A stretch of 64,000 bases of DNA from Drosophila persimilis (taxonomy: Eukaryota > Arthropoda > Insecta > Diptera > Drosophilidae): the NCBI RefSeq assembly GCF_003286085.1, contig NW_020825415.1, positions 186,001 through 250,000 of the forward strand, in the 5' to 3' direction. Position numbers and translations under genes: made by a program. Below are positions 11,064-22,229 of this stretch, piece after piece; position 1 is the first letter of the stretch, and each line of letters starts with the position of its first letter. The notes beneath the pieces are model-generated. The model searched no databases. It saw nothing but the letters and a program-made list of their open reading frames with translations, and was not told where the DNA came from.

Positions 11064-12472
11064 TGTTGCGTGACCTACCATCCATTATTAGTTATTGATC
11101 TTAATTATGAAGTCTAGTGTAAGTTAGGCTAGGGCAAAGCGGGAGCGCAATAAAAGCTCGCTCTCTCGCTCTTGGCGAATTCGCCCCGCTTTGCCACCGT
11201 AGGTTAGCTAGAGCAATTGTGAAGAAAATATAGTTGTTCGCCAACATTGAATTAGATCGAGCGTATCAATTTTTTCGCCCCGCCAAATAAATAATTTAAA
11301 TTACAGCCACCCAAAGTTGCGGTAATTCAATTAAAACGAGGGGGAACGTTGTGAGTTGCTGCGGACACCGCAACTCTACGGCTATACCCGATACTAAGTC
11401 AGTATGGCTCTCCTCCGGCAGACGCCGCTAATATTAAACGACACGACAAAGAGTGCGTGCGAGAGAGACAGAAAATCAGTCTGAGCGTGACGTCACGCGC
11501 TGCGTAGCCACTGCAAATTGATTTGTTTCCTTTGGCTATAAAAATGATCTGATCTGATTCAGATTCAGCAATCTGATAGATATGGTCGTTATCTATGATT
11601 CTGCGTTTTTAGTTTTCTCAAATCTGCAATATTGTGGATGCAACAGATTTTCGTCCTTTGTGTGGGTGGAAGGGGGTGGAGCGAAATTTTGAGATATACG
11701 TTTTATAGTGAGATCTAACAGGAGTACGGACACTAAATTTGGTTACTCTAGCCTTAATACTCTCTGAGATTTGTGAATATCCTCAGATTTGCATCCTTTG
11801 CGGGGGCGGAAGGGGGTGTGGCGAAATTTTGAAACAAACTCGTCTCGGTCCGATATATTAGGAGTGTGGATACCAAATTTGGCTGCTCTAGCTTTTATAG
11901 TCTCTGAGATCTAGGCGCTAATGTTTTACTCTAAGCAAAGCCGCCTATGCTACCTGTGTGTTAGAGAGAGACAGGGCGAGAAAAATTGAAATTGTTTTCT
12001 TGATGCTGGCTATAATTGTAATACGATCTAATTCAGATTCTGCAGTCTAAAAGATATGGTCATTCTCTACGATTCTGCGTTTTTTGTTTTCTCGTATCTT
12101 TAAAATTGTGGATGCCACAGATTTTCGCCCTTTGTGGGGGCGGAAGTGGGCGGGGCAAAGTTTTGAAATATTTTTGTAGCAGTGACATATCACAGAAGTC
12201 TGGATCCAAAACATCGTTGCTCTAGCTCTTATAGTCTTTGAGCATTAGGCGCTGAAGGGGACGGACAGACGGACAGACGGACGGACGGACAGACGGACAG
12301 ACGGACAGACAGACATGGCTCAATCGACTCGGCTATTGATGCTGATCAAGAATATATATACTTTATGGGGTCGGAAACGATTCCTTCTGGACGTTACACA
12401 CTTTTACCACAAATCTAATATACCCCAATACTCATTTTGAGTATCGGGTATAAAAACTCTTCTAATTTTTCA
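11064..12472 (+). repeat. BEL 5' LTR, interrupted by ISY-2
   Basis: 11064-11335 and 12454-12472 together match the intact 3' LTR (31749-32051) with a handful of substitutions and a small indel. The ISY sits in the A-rich stretch after GGTAATTCAATT. Confidence 0.88.
11336..12453 (+). mobile_element. ISY-2, complete DINE-1/Helentron-like copy
   Basis: A complete copy of about 1.1 kb with both terminal motifs. It has repeated GGGGGCGGAAG modules and a GGAC/CAGAC microsatellite at about 12258-12313. It lacks about 9 bp near the 3' end (GTTACACACTTTTACC where most copies have CACATCCACTTTTACC). ISY-6 shares that deletion, which identifies ISY-2 as the source of the ISY-6 3' part. Subfamily A (GGCGCTAATGTTTTACTC block). 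Confidence 0.9.
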
Positions 12473-12984
12473 TGGCGCCCCCGGGTGGACTGTAAAGTGA
12501 ATTATAGGCAACAACAATAAGTGACAGTGACACAAGAAATTGCAGTATACATATGCAAACATATTCGTTGCCCGCGTCGTGTGTGTGTGCAATCGGCAAT
12601 CAATTTGTAAAATATATCATCGCGTCGGTCGCGCCAACAATAATTTTTGTGCATATTTCTGCTACCGCCGAGGGATGCCCTGCGATAAAGACAGGAAAGT
12701 AGCAGTTGGATTCAAAGATCCAAAAGAGGAATCAGAGGTATTTGTGCAGAAAATTGAAGGCTGAGCAAAAGACATTCAGATCTCTCTTTGAGGTGTCTTG
12801 TGCTGAAAACATTGCACATCGCCTTCAATTCTAGGCACAGACGTATGATATACATATAGTTGAGCTTGATTGCATGTATTTTATTAGTAATGGCATAAAT
12901 ATAACTAAACACACATAAATACATACATATCGACACATACAGACATATGTGAACCGCTATTTGGACGCAACAGTTATATGTACA
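12473..12984 (+). other. BEL leader, unit A copy
   Basis: It starts right after the LTR with TGGCGCCCCCGGGTGGAC, the place of the primer site; I cannot name the tRNA. The rest is AT-rich. A short frame at 12540-12764 with MPCDKDRKV has no motif I recognise and lies in untranslated leader. The last four bases, TACA (12981-12984), are a gypsy-type target where the errantivirus LTR begins. Confidence 0.6.
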
Positions 12985-14646
12985 AGTTAACGTACCCAAT
13001 TCTATTGAGCTCTTATACGAGTTGTAAACAATCTTTGGCTTTCCAAAACGAAAACAATTTCAATCTTGGGCCTCCGCCTAAGTGATTTCTAAGATGTACA
13101 ATCTCAAGCGCCCCCGCCGGAATCCCAATCTTTGACACTCGCCTAAATGGAAAACCAATGTTTGCCCACACCCGGCTTCTCATAAACAATCTCACTCCCG
13201 GCTTTCTGCAGATCCTGCACTTTAGGCATTTTACAGTTCTCTCTTTGGATGACGAAATCCAATACTCGGGATGGCGAAATCAATTGAAATGTTTATAGAA
13301 AAACGATTCCCGAAAGGGATCAACGATGCAAAGATCAGAAAGTTCAAGTCAGTCTTGATCCAGCAGCGACACCGCAAAGTCTAGCTAAAAACGAGGGGGA
13401 ACGTTGTGAGTTGCTGCGGACACCGCAACTCTACAGTTATACCCGATACTAAGTCAGTATGGCTTTCCTCCGGCAGACGCCGCTAATATTAAACGACACG
13501 ACAAAGAGTGCGTGCGAGAGAGACAGAAAATCAGTCTGAGCGTGATGTCACGCGCTGCGTAGCCACTGCAAATTGATTTGTTCCTTTTGGCTACAAAAAT
13601 TATCTGATCTGATCCAGATTCAGCAATCTGATAGATATGGTCGTTATCTATGATTCCCCGTTTTTAGTTTTCTCGAATCTGCAATATTGTGGATGCAACA
13701 GATTTTCGTCATTTGTGTGGGCGGAAGGGGGTGGGGCGAAATTTTGAGATACACGTTTTATAGTGAGATCTAAGAGAAGTGCGGATTCCAAATTTGGTTA
13801 CTCTAGCGTTAATAGTCTTTGAGATTTGTGAATATCCCCAGATTTGCATCCTTTGCGGGGGCGGAAGGGGGTGTGGCGAAATTTTGAAACAAACTCGTCT
13901 CGGTCTGATATATTAGGAGTGTGGATACCAAATTTGGTTGCTCTAGCTTTTATAGTCTCTGAGATCTAGGCGCTAATGTTTTACTCTAAGCAAAGCCGCC
14001 TATGCTACCTGTGTGTTAGAGAGAGACAGGGCGAGAAAAAATGAAATTGTTTTCTTGATGCTGGCTATAATAGTAATACGATCCAATTCAGATTCTGCAG
14101 TCTAATAGATATGGTCATTCTCTACGATTCTGCGTTTTTTGTTTTCTCGTATCTTTAAAATTGTGGATGCCACAGATTTTCGCCCTTTGTGGGGGCGGAA
14201 GTGGGCAGGGCAAAGTTTTGAAATATTTTTGTAGCAGTGACATATCACAGAAGTCTGGATCCAAAACATCGTTGCTCTAGCTCTTATAGTCTTTGAGCAT
14301 TAGGCGCTGAAGGGGACGGACAGACGGACAGACGGACGGACGGACAGACGGACAGACGGACAGACAGACAGACAGACATGGCTCAATCGACTCGGCTATT
14401 GATGCTGATCAAGAATATATATACTTTATGGGGTCGGAAACGATTCCTTCTGGACGTTACACACATCCACTTTTACCACAAATCTAATATACCCCAATAC
14501 TCATTTTGAGTATCGGGTATAATTAAGATCGCGCAATCCCTTGGCCCGGAATTCCTTTGTGACCCTCTACTTAAATCTATATCAGTGAAGTTCGAAGTAA
14601 AATAAAAACTTTTTAAAAACACAATCCGCTACCGCAGTTATTTAAT
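12985..14646 (+). repeat. Errantivirus 5' LTR, unit A, interrupted by ISY-3
   Basis: It starts AGTTAACG directly after TACA and ends TTTAAT just before the tRNA-Lys primer site. Without ISY-3 it is about 530 bp. The AGT...AT ends and the TACA target are known for gypsy-clade errantiviruses. The start is inferred from these, since no 3' LTR survives for comparison. Confidence 0.75.
13391..14522 (+). mobile_element. ISY-3, complete DINE-1/Helentron-like copy in the errantivirus LTR
   Basis: Complete, subfamily A, with both terminal motifs and the GGAC microsatellite (about 14315-14378). The same insertion is present in unit B as ISY-7, so it predates the duplication. ISY-3 and ISY-7 differ at roughly eight sites plus microsatellite length. 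Confidence 0.9.
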
Positions 14647-14664
14647 TGGCGCCCAACGTGGGGC
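14647..14664 (+). other. Errantivirus primer binding site (tRNA-Lys), unit A
   Basis: TGGCGCCCAACGTGGGGC is the full 18-base complement of the 3' end of Drosophila tRNA-Lys(CUU) including CCA, as recalled; gypsy uses the same primer. Confidence 0.85.
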
Positions 14665-14756
14665 GACGTTGTATATAAAAACCCGAAGGACAATTAATTA
14701 ATGGAATAAATCCTTCAAATTTAAAAACGCGGAGTGACTGTGTGATATAAGATAAA

Positions 14757-15857
14757 ACGAGGGGGAACGTTGTGAGTTGCTGCGGACACCGCAACTCTAC
14801 GGTTATACCCGATACTAAGTCAGTATGGCTCTCCTCCGGCAGACGCCGCTAATATTAAACGACACGACAAAGAGTGCTTGCGAGAGAGACAGAAAATCAG
14901 TCTGAGCGTGACGTCGGCTACAAAAATTATCTGATCTGATCCAGATTCAGCAATCTGATAGATATGGTCGTTATCTATGATTCTGCGTTTTTAGTTTTCT
15001 CAAATCTGCAATATTGTGGATGCAACAGATTTTCGTCCTTTGTGGGGGCGGAAGGGGGTGGGGCGAAATTTTGAAATAAAGGTTTTATAGTGAGATCTAA
15101 CAGAAGTGCGGATACCAGATTTGGTTACTCTAGCCTTAATAGTCTCTGAGATTTATGAATATCCCCAGATCTGCATCCTTTGCGGGGGCGGAAGGGGGTG
15201 TGGCGAAATTTTGAAACAAACTCGTCTCGGTCCGATATATTAGGAGTGTAGATACCAAATTTGGTTGCTCTAGCTTTAATAGTCTCTGAGATCTAGGCGC
15301 TAATGTTTTACTCTAAGCAAAGCCGCCTATGCTACCTGTGTGTTAGAGAGAGACAGGGCGAGAAAAAATGAAATTGTTTTCTTGATGCTGGCTATAATAG
15401 TAATACGATCCAATTCAGATTCCGCAGTCTATAAGATATGGTCATTCTCTACGATTCTGCGTTTTTTGTTTTCTCGTATCTTTAAAATTGTGGATGCCAC
15501 AGATTTTCGCCCTTTGTGGGGGCGGAAGTGGGCGGGGCAAAGTTTTGAAATATTTTTGTAGCAGTGACATATCACAGAAGTCTGGATCCAAAACATCGTT
15601 GCTCTAGCTCTTATAGTCTTTGAGCATTAGGCGCTGAAGGGGACGGACAGACGGACAGACGGACAGACGGACGGACGGACGGACGGACAGACGGACAGAC
15701 GGACAGACAGACATGGCTCAATCGACTCGGCTATTGATGCTGATCAAGAATATATATACTTTATGGGGTCGGAAACGATTCCTTCTGGACGTTACACACA
15801 TACACTTTTACCACAAATCTAATATACCCCAATACTCATTTTGAGTATCGGGTATAA
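14757..15857 (+). mobile_element. ISY-4, inserted in the errantivirus leader of unit A only
   Basis: A complete subfamily A copy with a longer GGAC microsatellite (about 15640-15712). Unit B is uninterrupted at the matching place (GATAAAAAAAGTGAG at about 22316-22330), so the empty site is in the window. Four A bases remain on the left and five follow GGGTAT on the right, against seven in the empty site. There is no duplication of flanking sequence. Confidence 0.92.
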
Positions 15858-16316
15858 AAAGTGAGATAAAAAGGAAACAAACCGGAGCTTAGGGTGTGCA
15901 AAAATAAATACAATATACAATACAAATACAATACAAAATACAAATAAATACAAAAGCTAATCAAGACAATTCAAAAATACAAAAAAACCCAAAGTTTTTA
16001 AACAAAACCAACCAAAACAAAATACAAAGAAAGTGAAACTATCAGCGAAACCAAAGAAGGAAGACCCCCAGAAGACCCAGTTAAGAAAAGAAATTTAAGA
16101 AGGAAGACCCGTTCGAAGACCTGTCAGCCAAATCAAGAAGGAAGACCCGTTCGAAGATCTGTCAGCCAAACTAAGAAGGACGACCCCTACCGGATAGTTC
16201 GTGAGCAAAAGTTGTATTAAAAAATATATAAGTTCAACTAGGTTATATTAGATTATAAAAACAAACATATAAGAAAAATTTAAGGTGGATCAACTAACAT
16301 ATAAGAAAAATTTAAG
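15858..16316 (+). other. Errantivirus leader, unit A
   Basis: An A-rich untranslated leader with TACAAATACAATAC-type repeats. A duplicated segment of about 36 bp, AAGAAGGAAGACCCGTTCGA..., lies near 16100-16170. The last 32 bp (ACATATAAGAAAAATTTAAG...) occur twice in direct tandem just before gag. No reading frame of note. Confidence 0.6.
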
Positions 16317-18675
16317 GTGGATCAACTAACTTTAGATTTTGAAAAACTAAAAATGATTAACTCTCAAACAAGGACCGATCTCACTGCAGATCTGGTCAAA
16401 CAATTGATAGCACTTCAAATTTCACAAGTACAAGAGCAAATTGTAAATTTAAAACAACAAATAGAAACTAAATCCGATCAGGTATCAGATTATCAGGCAG
16501 AAACAATAGACGAGACAATAAAAGATGACACCACATTAAAGGTAATAGAATCCCTACCAATTTTCAATGGTGGATTAAACCAATACGTAGGATGGAGGGA
16601 AGCTGCAGAAACTGCAGTGAAGTTATATAAGAAAGGAAGTAAGCAATATTATATTGCATTAACAATTTTGAGAAACAAAATAACAGGACCAGCACATGAC
16701 GCACTGACCAACCACGGGACAGTTTTAAATTTTGATGCCATACTTTCACGACTTGACTTTGTTTATAGTGACAAGAGACCAATTTACATAATAGAACAGG
16801 AGTTAAGCGTTCTCCGACAAGGGAACCTTTCAATTATAGATTTCTATAACGAGGTTAACAAGAAAATGACCTTGTTAATAAATAAGACAATAATGACTCA
16901 CGGAAAGGACAGTGAAATCACCAAAGAATCAAATAAAACGAGGGGGAACGTTGTGAGTTGCTGCGGACACCGCAACTCTACGGTTATACCCGATACTAAG
17001 TCAGTATGGCTCTCCTCCGGCAGATGGCGCTAATATTTAACGACACGACAAAGAGTGCGTGCGAGAGAGACAGAAAATCAGTCTGAGCGTGACGTCGGGC
17101 GCTGCGTAGCCACTGCAAATTGATTTGTTCCTTTTGGCTATAAAAATGATCTGATCTGATCCAGATTCAGCAATCTAATAGATATGGTCATTATCTATGA
17201 TTCTGCGTTTTTAGTTTTCTCAAATCTGCAATATTGTGGATGCAACAGATTTTCGTCCTTTGTGGGGGCGGATGGGGGTGGGGCGAAATTCTGAGATATA
17301 CGTTTTATAGTGACATCTTAAAGGAGTGTGTGTACCAAATTTGGTTACTCTAGCCTTAATAGTCTCTGAGATTTGTGGTTGCCTCAGATTTTCGTCCTTT
17401 GCGGGGGCGGAAGGGGGTGTGGCGAAATTTGGACAGGAAACGGTCAAGGTCCGATATCACAGGAGTGTGGATACCAAATTTGGTTGCTCTGGCTTTTATA
17501 GGTTCTGAGATCCTTGAACTCATATTTTGCAATTGGCAAAACCGACCATGAAACCTGTGTGTTAGAGTGAGACAGAGCGAGAAAGAGTGAAATTGTTTTC
17601 GTGATTCTGGCTGTAATAATTATACGATCTGGTTCAGATGTTGCACTCTAGAAGATATAATCATCTTCTACGATTCTGCGTTTTTAGTTTTCTCGTATCG
17701 TCGAAATTGTGGATGCCACAGATTTTCGCCCTTTGTGGGGGCGGAAGTGGGCGGGGCAAAGTTTTGAAATATTTTTGGAGCAGTGACATATCAGAGAAGT
17801 CTGGATCCAAAACATCGTTGCTCTAGCTCTTATAGTCTTTGAGCATTAGGCGCTGAAGGGGACGGACAGACGGACAGACGGACAGACGGACGGACGGACA
17901 GACAGACAGGGCTCAATCGACTCGGCTATTGATGCTGATCAAGAATATATATACTTTATAGGGTCGGAAACGATTCCTTCTGGACGTTACACACATCCAC
18001 TTTTACCACAAATCTAATATACCCCAATACTCATTTTGAGTATCGGGTATAAAAATTAGAGACAATGCCTTACGCATTTTTGTCACTGGCCTAAACGGCG
18101 GCATTGCTGAAATCCTATTTTCATTAAATCCCCCAGACTTACCGAATGCCTTGGCAAAGGTACAGGAATTGCAATCTAATAACATTCGGGCCCAATTTGC
18201 TTACCAATTCAGCGGTCCCAGAAATTCAGGGAATAATAATTACAATACCTTAAGATTCAACCAACGACAACCTAGGACTAATAGTTCACCATCCGACCAA
18301 AAAAGGGATTTTCAGAGGAATAACATGTCTTGGGGATAAACCTATTTCTTGGGTAATAGACAACAAAATCAGGCCCCAGAACCAATGGATGTAGACGAAT
18401 CGATACAAATCCGGAACCGACAGAACAGCAATCAATTCAGGGGAAATAATAACAATAGAAATTATCGGGAGAATACTAACGGTTATTATAGGAGAAATAA
18501 TAACAGTTATAACCAAGCTCATCATTTTAGGGCAAACGTAGTACCGAATAATCAGTCTAACGACAATCAAGCGCAGAAACGAAAGCCAAACGAAATGTCG
18601 GAACAACCGGCTAATAAAGCAATGAGGATAAATAACATTGAGGAGGATCATTTTTTAGATCAGCCCCCGAAGTAG
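16317..18675 (+). pseudogene. Errantivirus gag, unit A, broken by ISY-5 and a stop
   Basis: Gypsy-type Gag without zinc knuckles. Its first 206 codons (16317-16934) are identical to unit B. ISY-5 then interrupts it. It resumes at about 18052 with RDNALRIF and ends at TAG 18673-18675. A CAA-to-TAA change gives a stop at 18337-18339, where unit B reads Gln. The part after ISY-5 differs from unit B at many positions, the part before at none. The C-terminus is Asn/Arg-rich and probably binds RNA. No ATG opens the frame; it begins GTG GAT CAA. Confidence 0.85.
16938..18051 (+). mobile_element. ISY-5, inserted in unit A gag
   Basis: A complete copy of subfamily B (TCCTTGAACTCATATTTTGC block, GAGTGAGACAGAGCGAGAAA). 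Unit B shows the empty site (CAAATAAAAAAATTAGAG, about 23403-23420). Again four plus five A bases flank the copy against seven in the empty site. It is very similar to ISY-13 at 51788, which points to a recent common source. Confidence 0.93.
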
Positions 18676-18784
18676 GACTGCCCTACTTAAAAAGAGTAGA
18701 TAAAAAAATAAACAGAGAATTAAAAGTTTTGATAGATACGGGAGCAACTTCCTGTTATATAAAAAAAGGAATTTACGAAAATAA
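18651..18784 (+). pseudogene. Errantivirus gag-pol junction and protease start, unit A
   Basis: It carries the slippery heptamer TTTTTTA (18651-18657) and the protease motif LIDTGATSCYIK, then is cut by the duplication junction at 18784 after GAATTTACGAAAATAAA. Nothing of pol beyond the first protease residues survives in this unit. Confidence 0.8.
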
Positions 18785-20034
18785 ACGAGGTGGAACGTTG
18801 TGAGTTGCTGCGGACACCGCAACTCTACGGCTATACCCGATACTAAGTCAGTATGGCTCTCCTCCGGCAGACGCCGCTAATATTAAACGACACGACAAAG
18901 AGTGCGTGCGAGAGAGACAGAAAATCAGTCTGAGCGTGACGTCACGCGCTGCGTAGCCACTGCAAATTGATTTGTTTCCTTTGGCTATAAAAATGATCTG
19001 ATCTGATTCAGATTCAGCAATCTGATAGATATGGTCGTTATCTATGATTCTGCGTTTTTAGTTTTCTCAAATCTGCAATATTGTGGATGCAACAGATTTT
19101 CGTCATTTGTGTGGGCGGAAGGGGGTGGGGCGAAATTTTGAGATATACGTTTTATAGTGAGATCTAACAGGAGTACGGACACTAAATTTGGTTACTCTAG
19201 CCTTAATACTCTCTGAGATTTGTGAATATCCTCAGATTTGCATCCTTTGCGGGGGCGGAAGGGGGTGTGGCGAAATTTTGAAACAAACTCGTCTCGGTCC
19301 GATATATTAGGAGTGTGGATACCAAATTTGGTTACTCTAGCTTAAATAGTCTCTGAGATTTGTGAACATCCCCAGATTTGCATCCTTTGCGGGGGCGGAA
19401 GGGGGTGTGGCGAAATTTTGAAACAAACTCGTCTCGGTCCGATATATTAGGAGTGTGGATACCAAATTTGGCTGCTCTAGCTTTTATAGTCTCTGAGATC
19501 TAGGCGCTAATGTTTTACTCTAAGCAAAGCCGCCTATGCTACCTGTGTGTTAGAGAGAGACAGGGCGAGAAAAATTGAAATTGTTTTCTTGATGCTGGCT
19601 ATAATTGTAATACGATCTAATTCAGATTCTGCAGTCTAAAAGATATGGTCATTCTCTACGATTCTGCGTTTTTTGTTTTCTCGTATCTTTAAAATTGTGG
19701 ATGCCACAGATTTTCGCCCTTTGTGGGGGCGGAAGTGGGCGGGGCAAAGTTTTGAAATATTTTTGTAGCAGTGACATATCACAGAAGTCTGGATCCAAAA
19801 CATCGTTGCTCTAGCTCTTATAGTCTTTGAGCATTAGGCGCTGAAGGGGACGGACAGACGGACAGACGGACGGACGGACAGACGGACAGACAGACATGGC
19901 TCAATCGACTCGGCTATTGATGCTGATCAAGAATATATATACTTTATGGGGTCGGAAACGATTCCTTCTGGACGTTACACACTTTTACCACAAATCTAAT
20001 ATACCCCAATACTCATTTTGAGTATCGGGTATAA
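18785..20034 (+). mobile_element. ISY-6, chimeric copy at the tandem-duplication junction
   Basis: About 1.25 kb, longer than other copies because it has one extra internal module (an additional GGGGGCGGAAGGGGG/ACCAAATTTGGT block at about 19320-19440). The 5' end is flanked by errantivirus protease sequence and carries a private change (CGAGGTGG instead of CGAGGGGG). The 3' end is flanked by the BEL LTR end and shares the private 9-bp deletion of ISY-2. It therefore joins the front of one ISY to the back of another. Confidence 0.85.
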
Positions 20035-20565
20035 AAACTCTTCTAATTTTTCATGGCGCCCCCGGGTGGACTGTAAAGTGAATTATAGGCAACAACAATA
20101 AGTGACAGTAACACAAGAAATTGCAGTATACATATGCAAACATATTCGTTGCCCGCGTCGTGTGTGTGTGCAATCGGCAATCAATTTGTAAAATATATCA
20201 TCGCGTCGGTCGCGCCAACAATAATTTTTGTGCATATTTCTGCTACCGCCGAGGGATGCCCTGCGATAAAGACAGGAAAGTAGCAGTTGGATTCAAAGAT
20301 CCAAAAGAGGAATCAGAGGTATTTGTGCAGAAAATTGAAGGCTGAGCAAAAGACATTCAGATCTCTCTTTGAGGTGTCTTGTGCTGAAAACATTGCACAT
20401 CGCCTTCAATTCTAGGCACAGACGTATGATATACATATAGTTGAGCTTGATTGCATGTATTTTATTAGTAATGGCATAAATATAACTAAACACACATAAA
20501 TACATACATATCGACACATACAGACATATGTGAACCGCTATTTGGACGCAACAGTTATATGTACA
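20035..20565 (+). other. BEL LTR end and leader, unit B copy
   Basis: Only the last 19 bases of the BEL LTR (20035-20053) remain before the leader, because the rest is replaced by ISY-6. The leader matches 12473-12984 almost exactly and ends in TACA (20562-20565). Confidence 0.8.
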
Positions 20566-22211
20566 AGTTAACGTACCCAATTCTATTGAGCTCTTATACG
20601 AGTTGTAAACAATCTTTGGCTTTCCAAAACGAAAACAATTTCAATCTTGGGCCTCCGCCTAAGTGATTTCTAAGATGTACAATCTCAAGCGCCCCCGCCG
20701 CAATCCCAATCTTTGACACTCGCCTAAATGGAAAACCAATGTTTGCCCACACCCGGCTTCTCATAAACAATCTCACTCCCGGCTCTCTGCAGATCCTGCA
20801 CTTTAGGCATTTTACAGTTCTCTCTTTGGATGACGAAATCCAATACTCGGGATGGCGAAATCAATTGAAATGTTTATAGAAAAACGATTCCCGAAAGGGA
20901 TCAACGATGCAAAGATCAGAAAGTTCAAGTCAGTCTTGATCCAGCAGCGACACCGCAAAGTCTAGCTAAAAACGAGGGGGAACGTTGTGAGTTGCTGCGG
21001 ACACCGCAACTCTACAGTTATACCCGATACTAAGTCAGTATGGCTTTCCTCCGGCAGACGCCGCTAATATTAAACGACACGACAAAGAGTGCGTGCGAGA
21101 GAGACAGAAAATCAGTCTGAGCGTGATGTCACGCGCTGCGTAGCCACTGCAAATTGATTTGTTCCTTTTGGCTACAAAAATTATCTGATCTGATCCAGAT
21201 TCAGCAATCTGATAGATATGGTCGTTATCTATGATTCCCCGTTTTTAGTTTTCTCGAATCTGCAATATTGTGGATGCAACAGATTTTCGTCATTTGTGTG
21301 GGCGGAAGGGGGTGGGGCGAAATTTTGAGATACACGTTTTATAGTGAGATCTAAGAGAAGTGCGGATTCCAAATTTGGTTACTCTAGCGTTAATAGTCTT
21401 TGAGATTTGTGAATATCCCCAGATTTGCATCCTTTGCGGGGGCGGAAGGGGGTGTGGCGAAATTTTGAAACAAACTCGTCTCGGTCCGATATATTAGGAG
21501 TGTGGATACCAAATTTGGTTGCTCTAGCTTTTATAGTCTCTGAGATCTAGGCGCTAATGTTTTACTCTAAGCAAAGCCGCCTATGCTACGTGTGTGTTAG
21601 AGAGAGACAGGGCGAGAAAAAATGAAATTGTATTCTTGATGCTGGCTATAATAATAATACGATCCAATTCAGATTCCGCAGTCTAATAGATATGGTCATT
21701 CTCTACGATTCTGCGTTTTTAGTTTTCTCGTATCTTTAAAATTGTGGATGCCACAGATTTTCGCCCTTTGTGGGGGCGGAAGTGGGCAGGGCAAAGTTTT
21801 GAAATATTTTTGTAGAAGTGACATATCACAGAAGTCTGGATCCAAAACATCGTTGCTCTAGCTCTTATAGTCTTTGAGCATTAGGCGCTGAAGGGGACGG
21901 ACAGACGGACAGACGGACGGACGGACAGACGGACAGACAGACATGGCTCAATCGACTCGGCTATTGATGCTGATCAAGAATATATATACTTTATGGGGTC
22001 GGAAACGATTCCTTCTGGACGTTACACACATCCACTTTTACCACAAATCTAATATACCCCAATACTCATTTTGAGTATCGGGTATAATTAAGATCGCGCA
22101 ATCCCTTGGCCCGGAATTCCTTTGTGACCCTCTACTTAAATCTATATCAGTGAAGTTCGAAGTAAAATAAAAACTTTTTAAAAACACAATCCGCTACCGC
22201 AGTTATTTAAT
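20566..22211 (+). repeat. Errantivirus 5' LTR, unit B, interrupted by ISY-7
   Basis: Same limits and interruption as unit A: AGTTAACG start, TTTAAT end. The near identity reflects the segmental duplication, not LTR copying. Confidence 0.78.
20972..22087 (+). mobile_element. ISY-7, duplicate of ISY-3
   Basis: A complete subfamily A copy at the same LTR position as ISY-3, with a shorter GGAC microsatellite (about 21897-21942). Confidence 0.9.
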
Positions 22212-22229
22212 TGGCGCCCAACGTGGGGC
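22212..22229 (+). other. Errantivirus primer binding site (tRNA-Lys), unit B
   Basis: The same 18-base tRNA-Lys complement as unit A. Confidence 0.85.

Noticed and set aside
12258-12313. GGAC/CAGAC arrays as independent satellites
   Set aside because: They occur at the same internal place in nearly every ISY and are part of the element.
12540-12764. Small frame in the BEL leader, duplicated at 20121-20345
   Set aside because: Its duplication is explained by the tandem duplication, it lies in untranslated leader, and it shows no domain.
14665-16316. Su(Hw)-type insulator array in the errantivirus leader
   Set aside because: Gypsy has one here, but I found no repeated TGCATA-type core sites in either leader copy.
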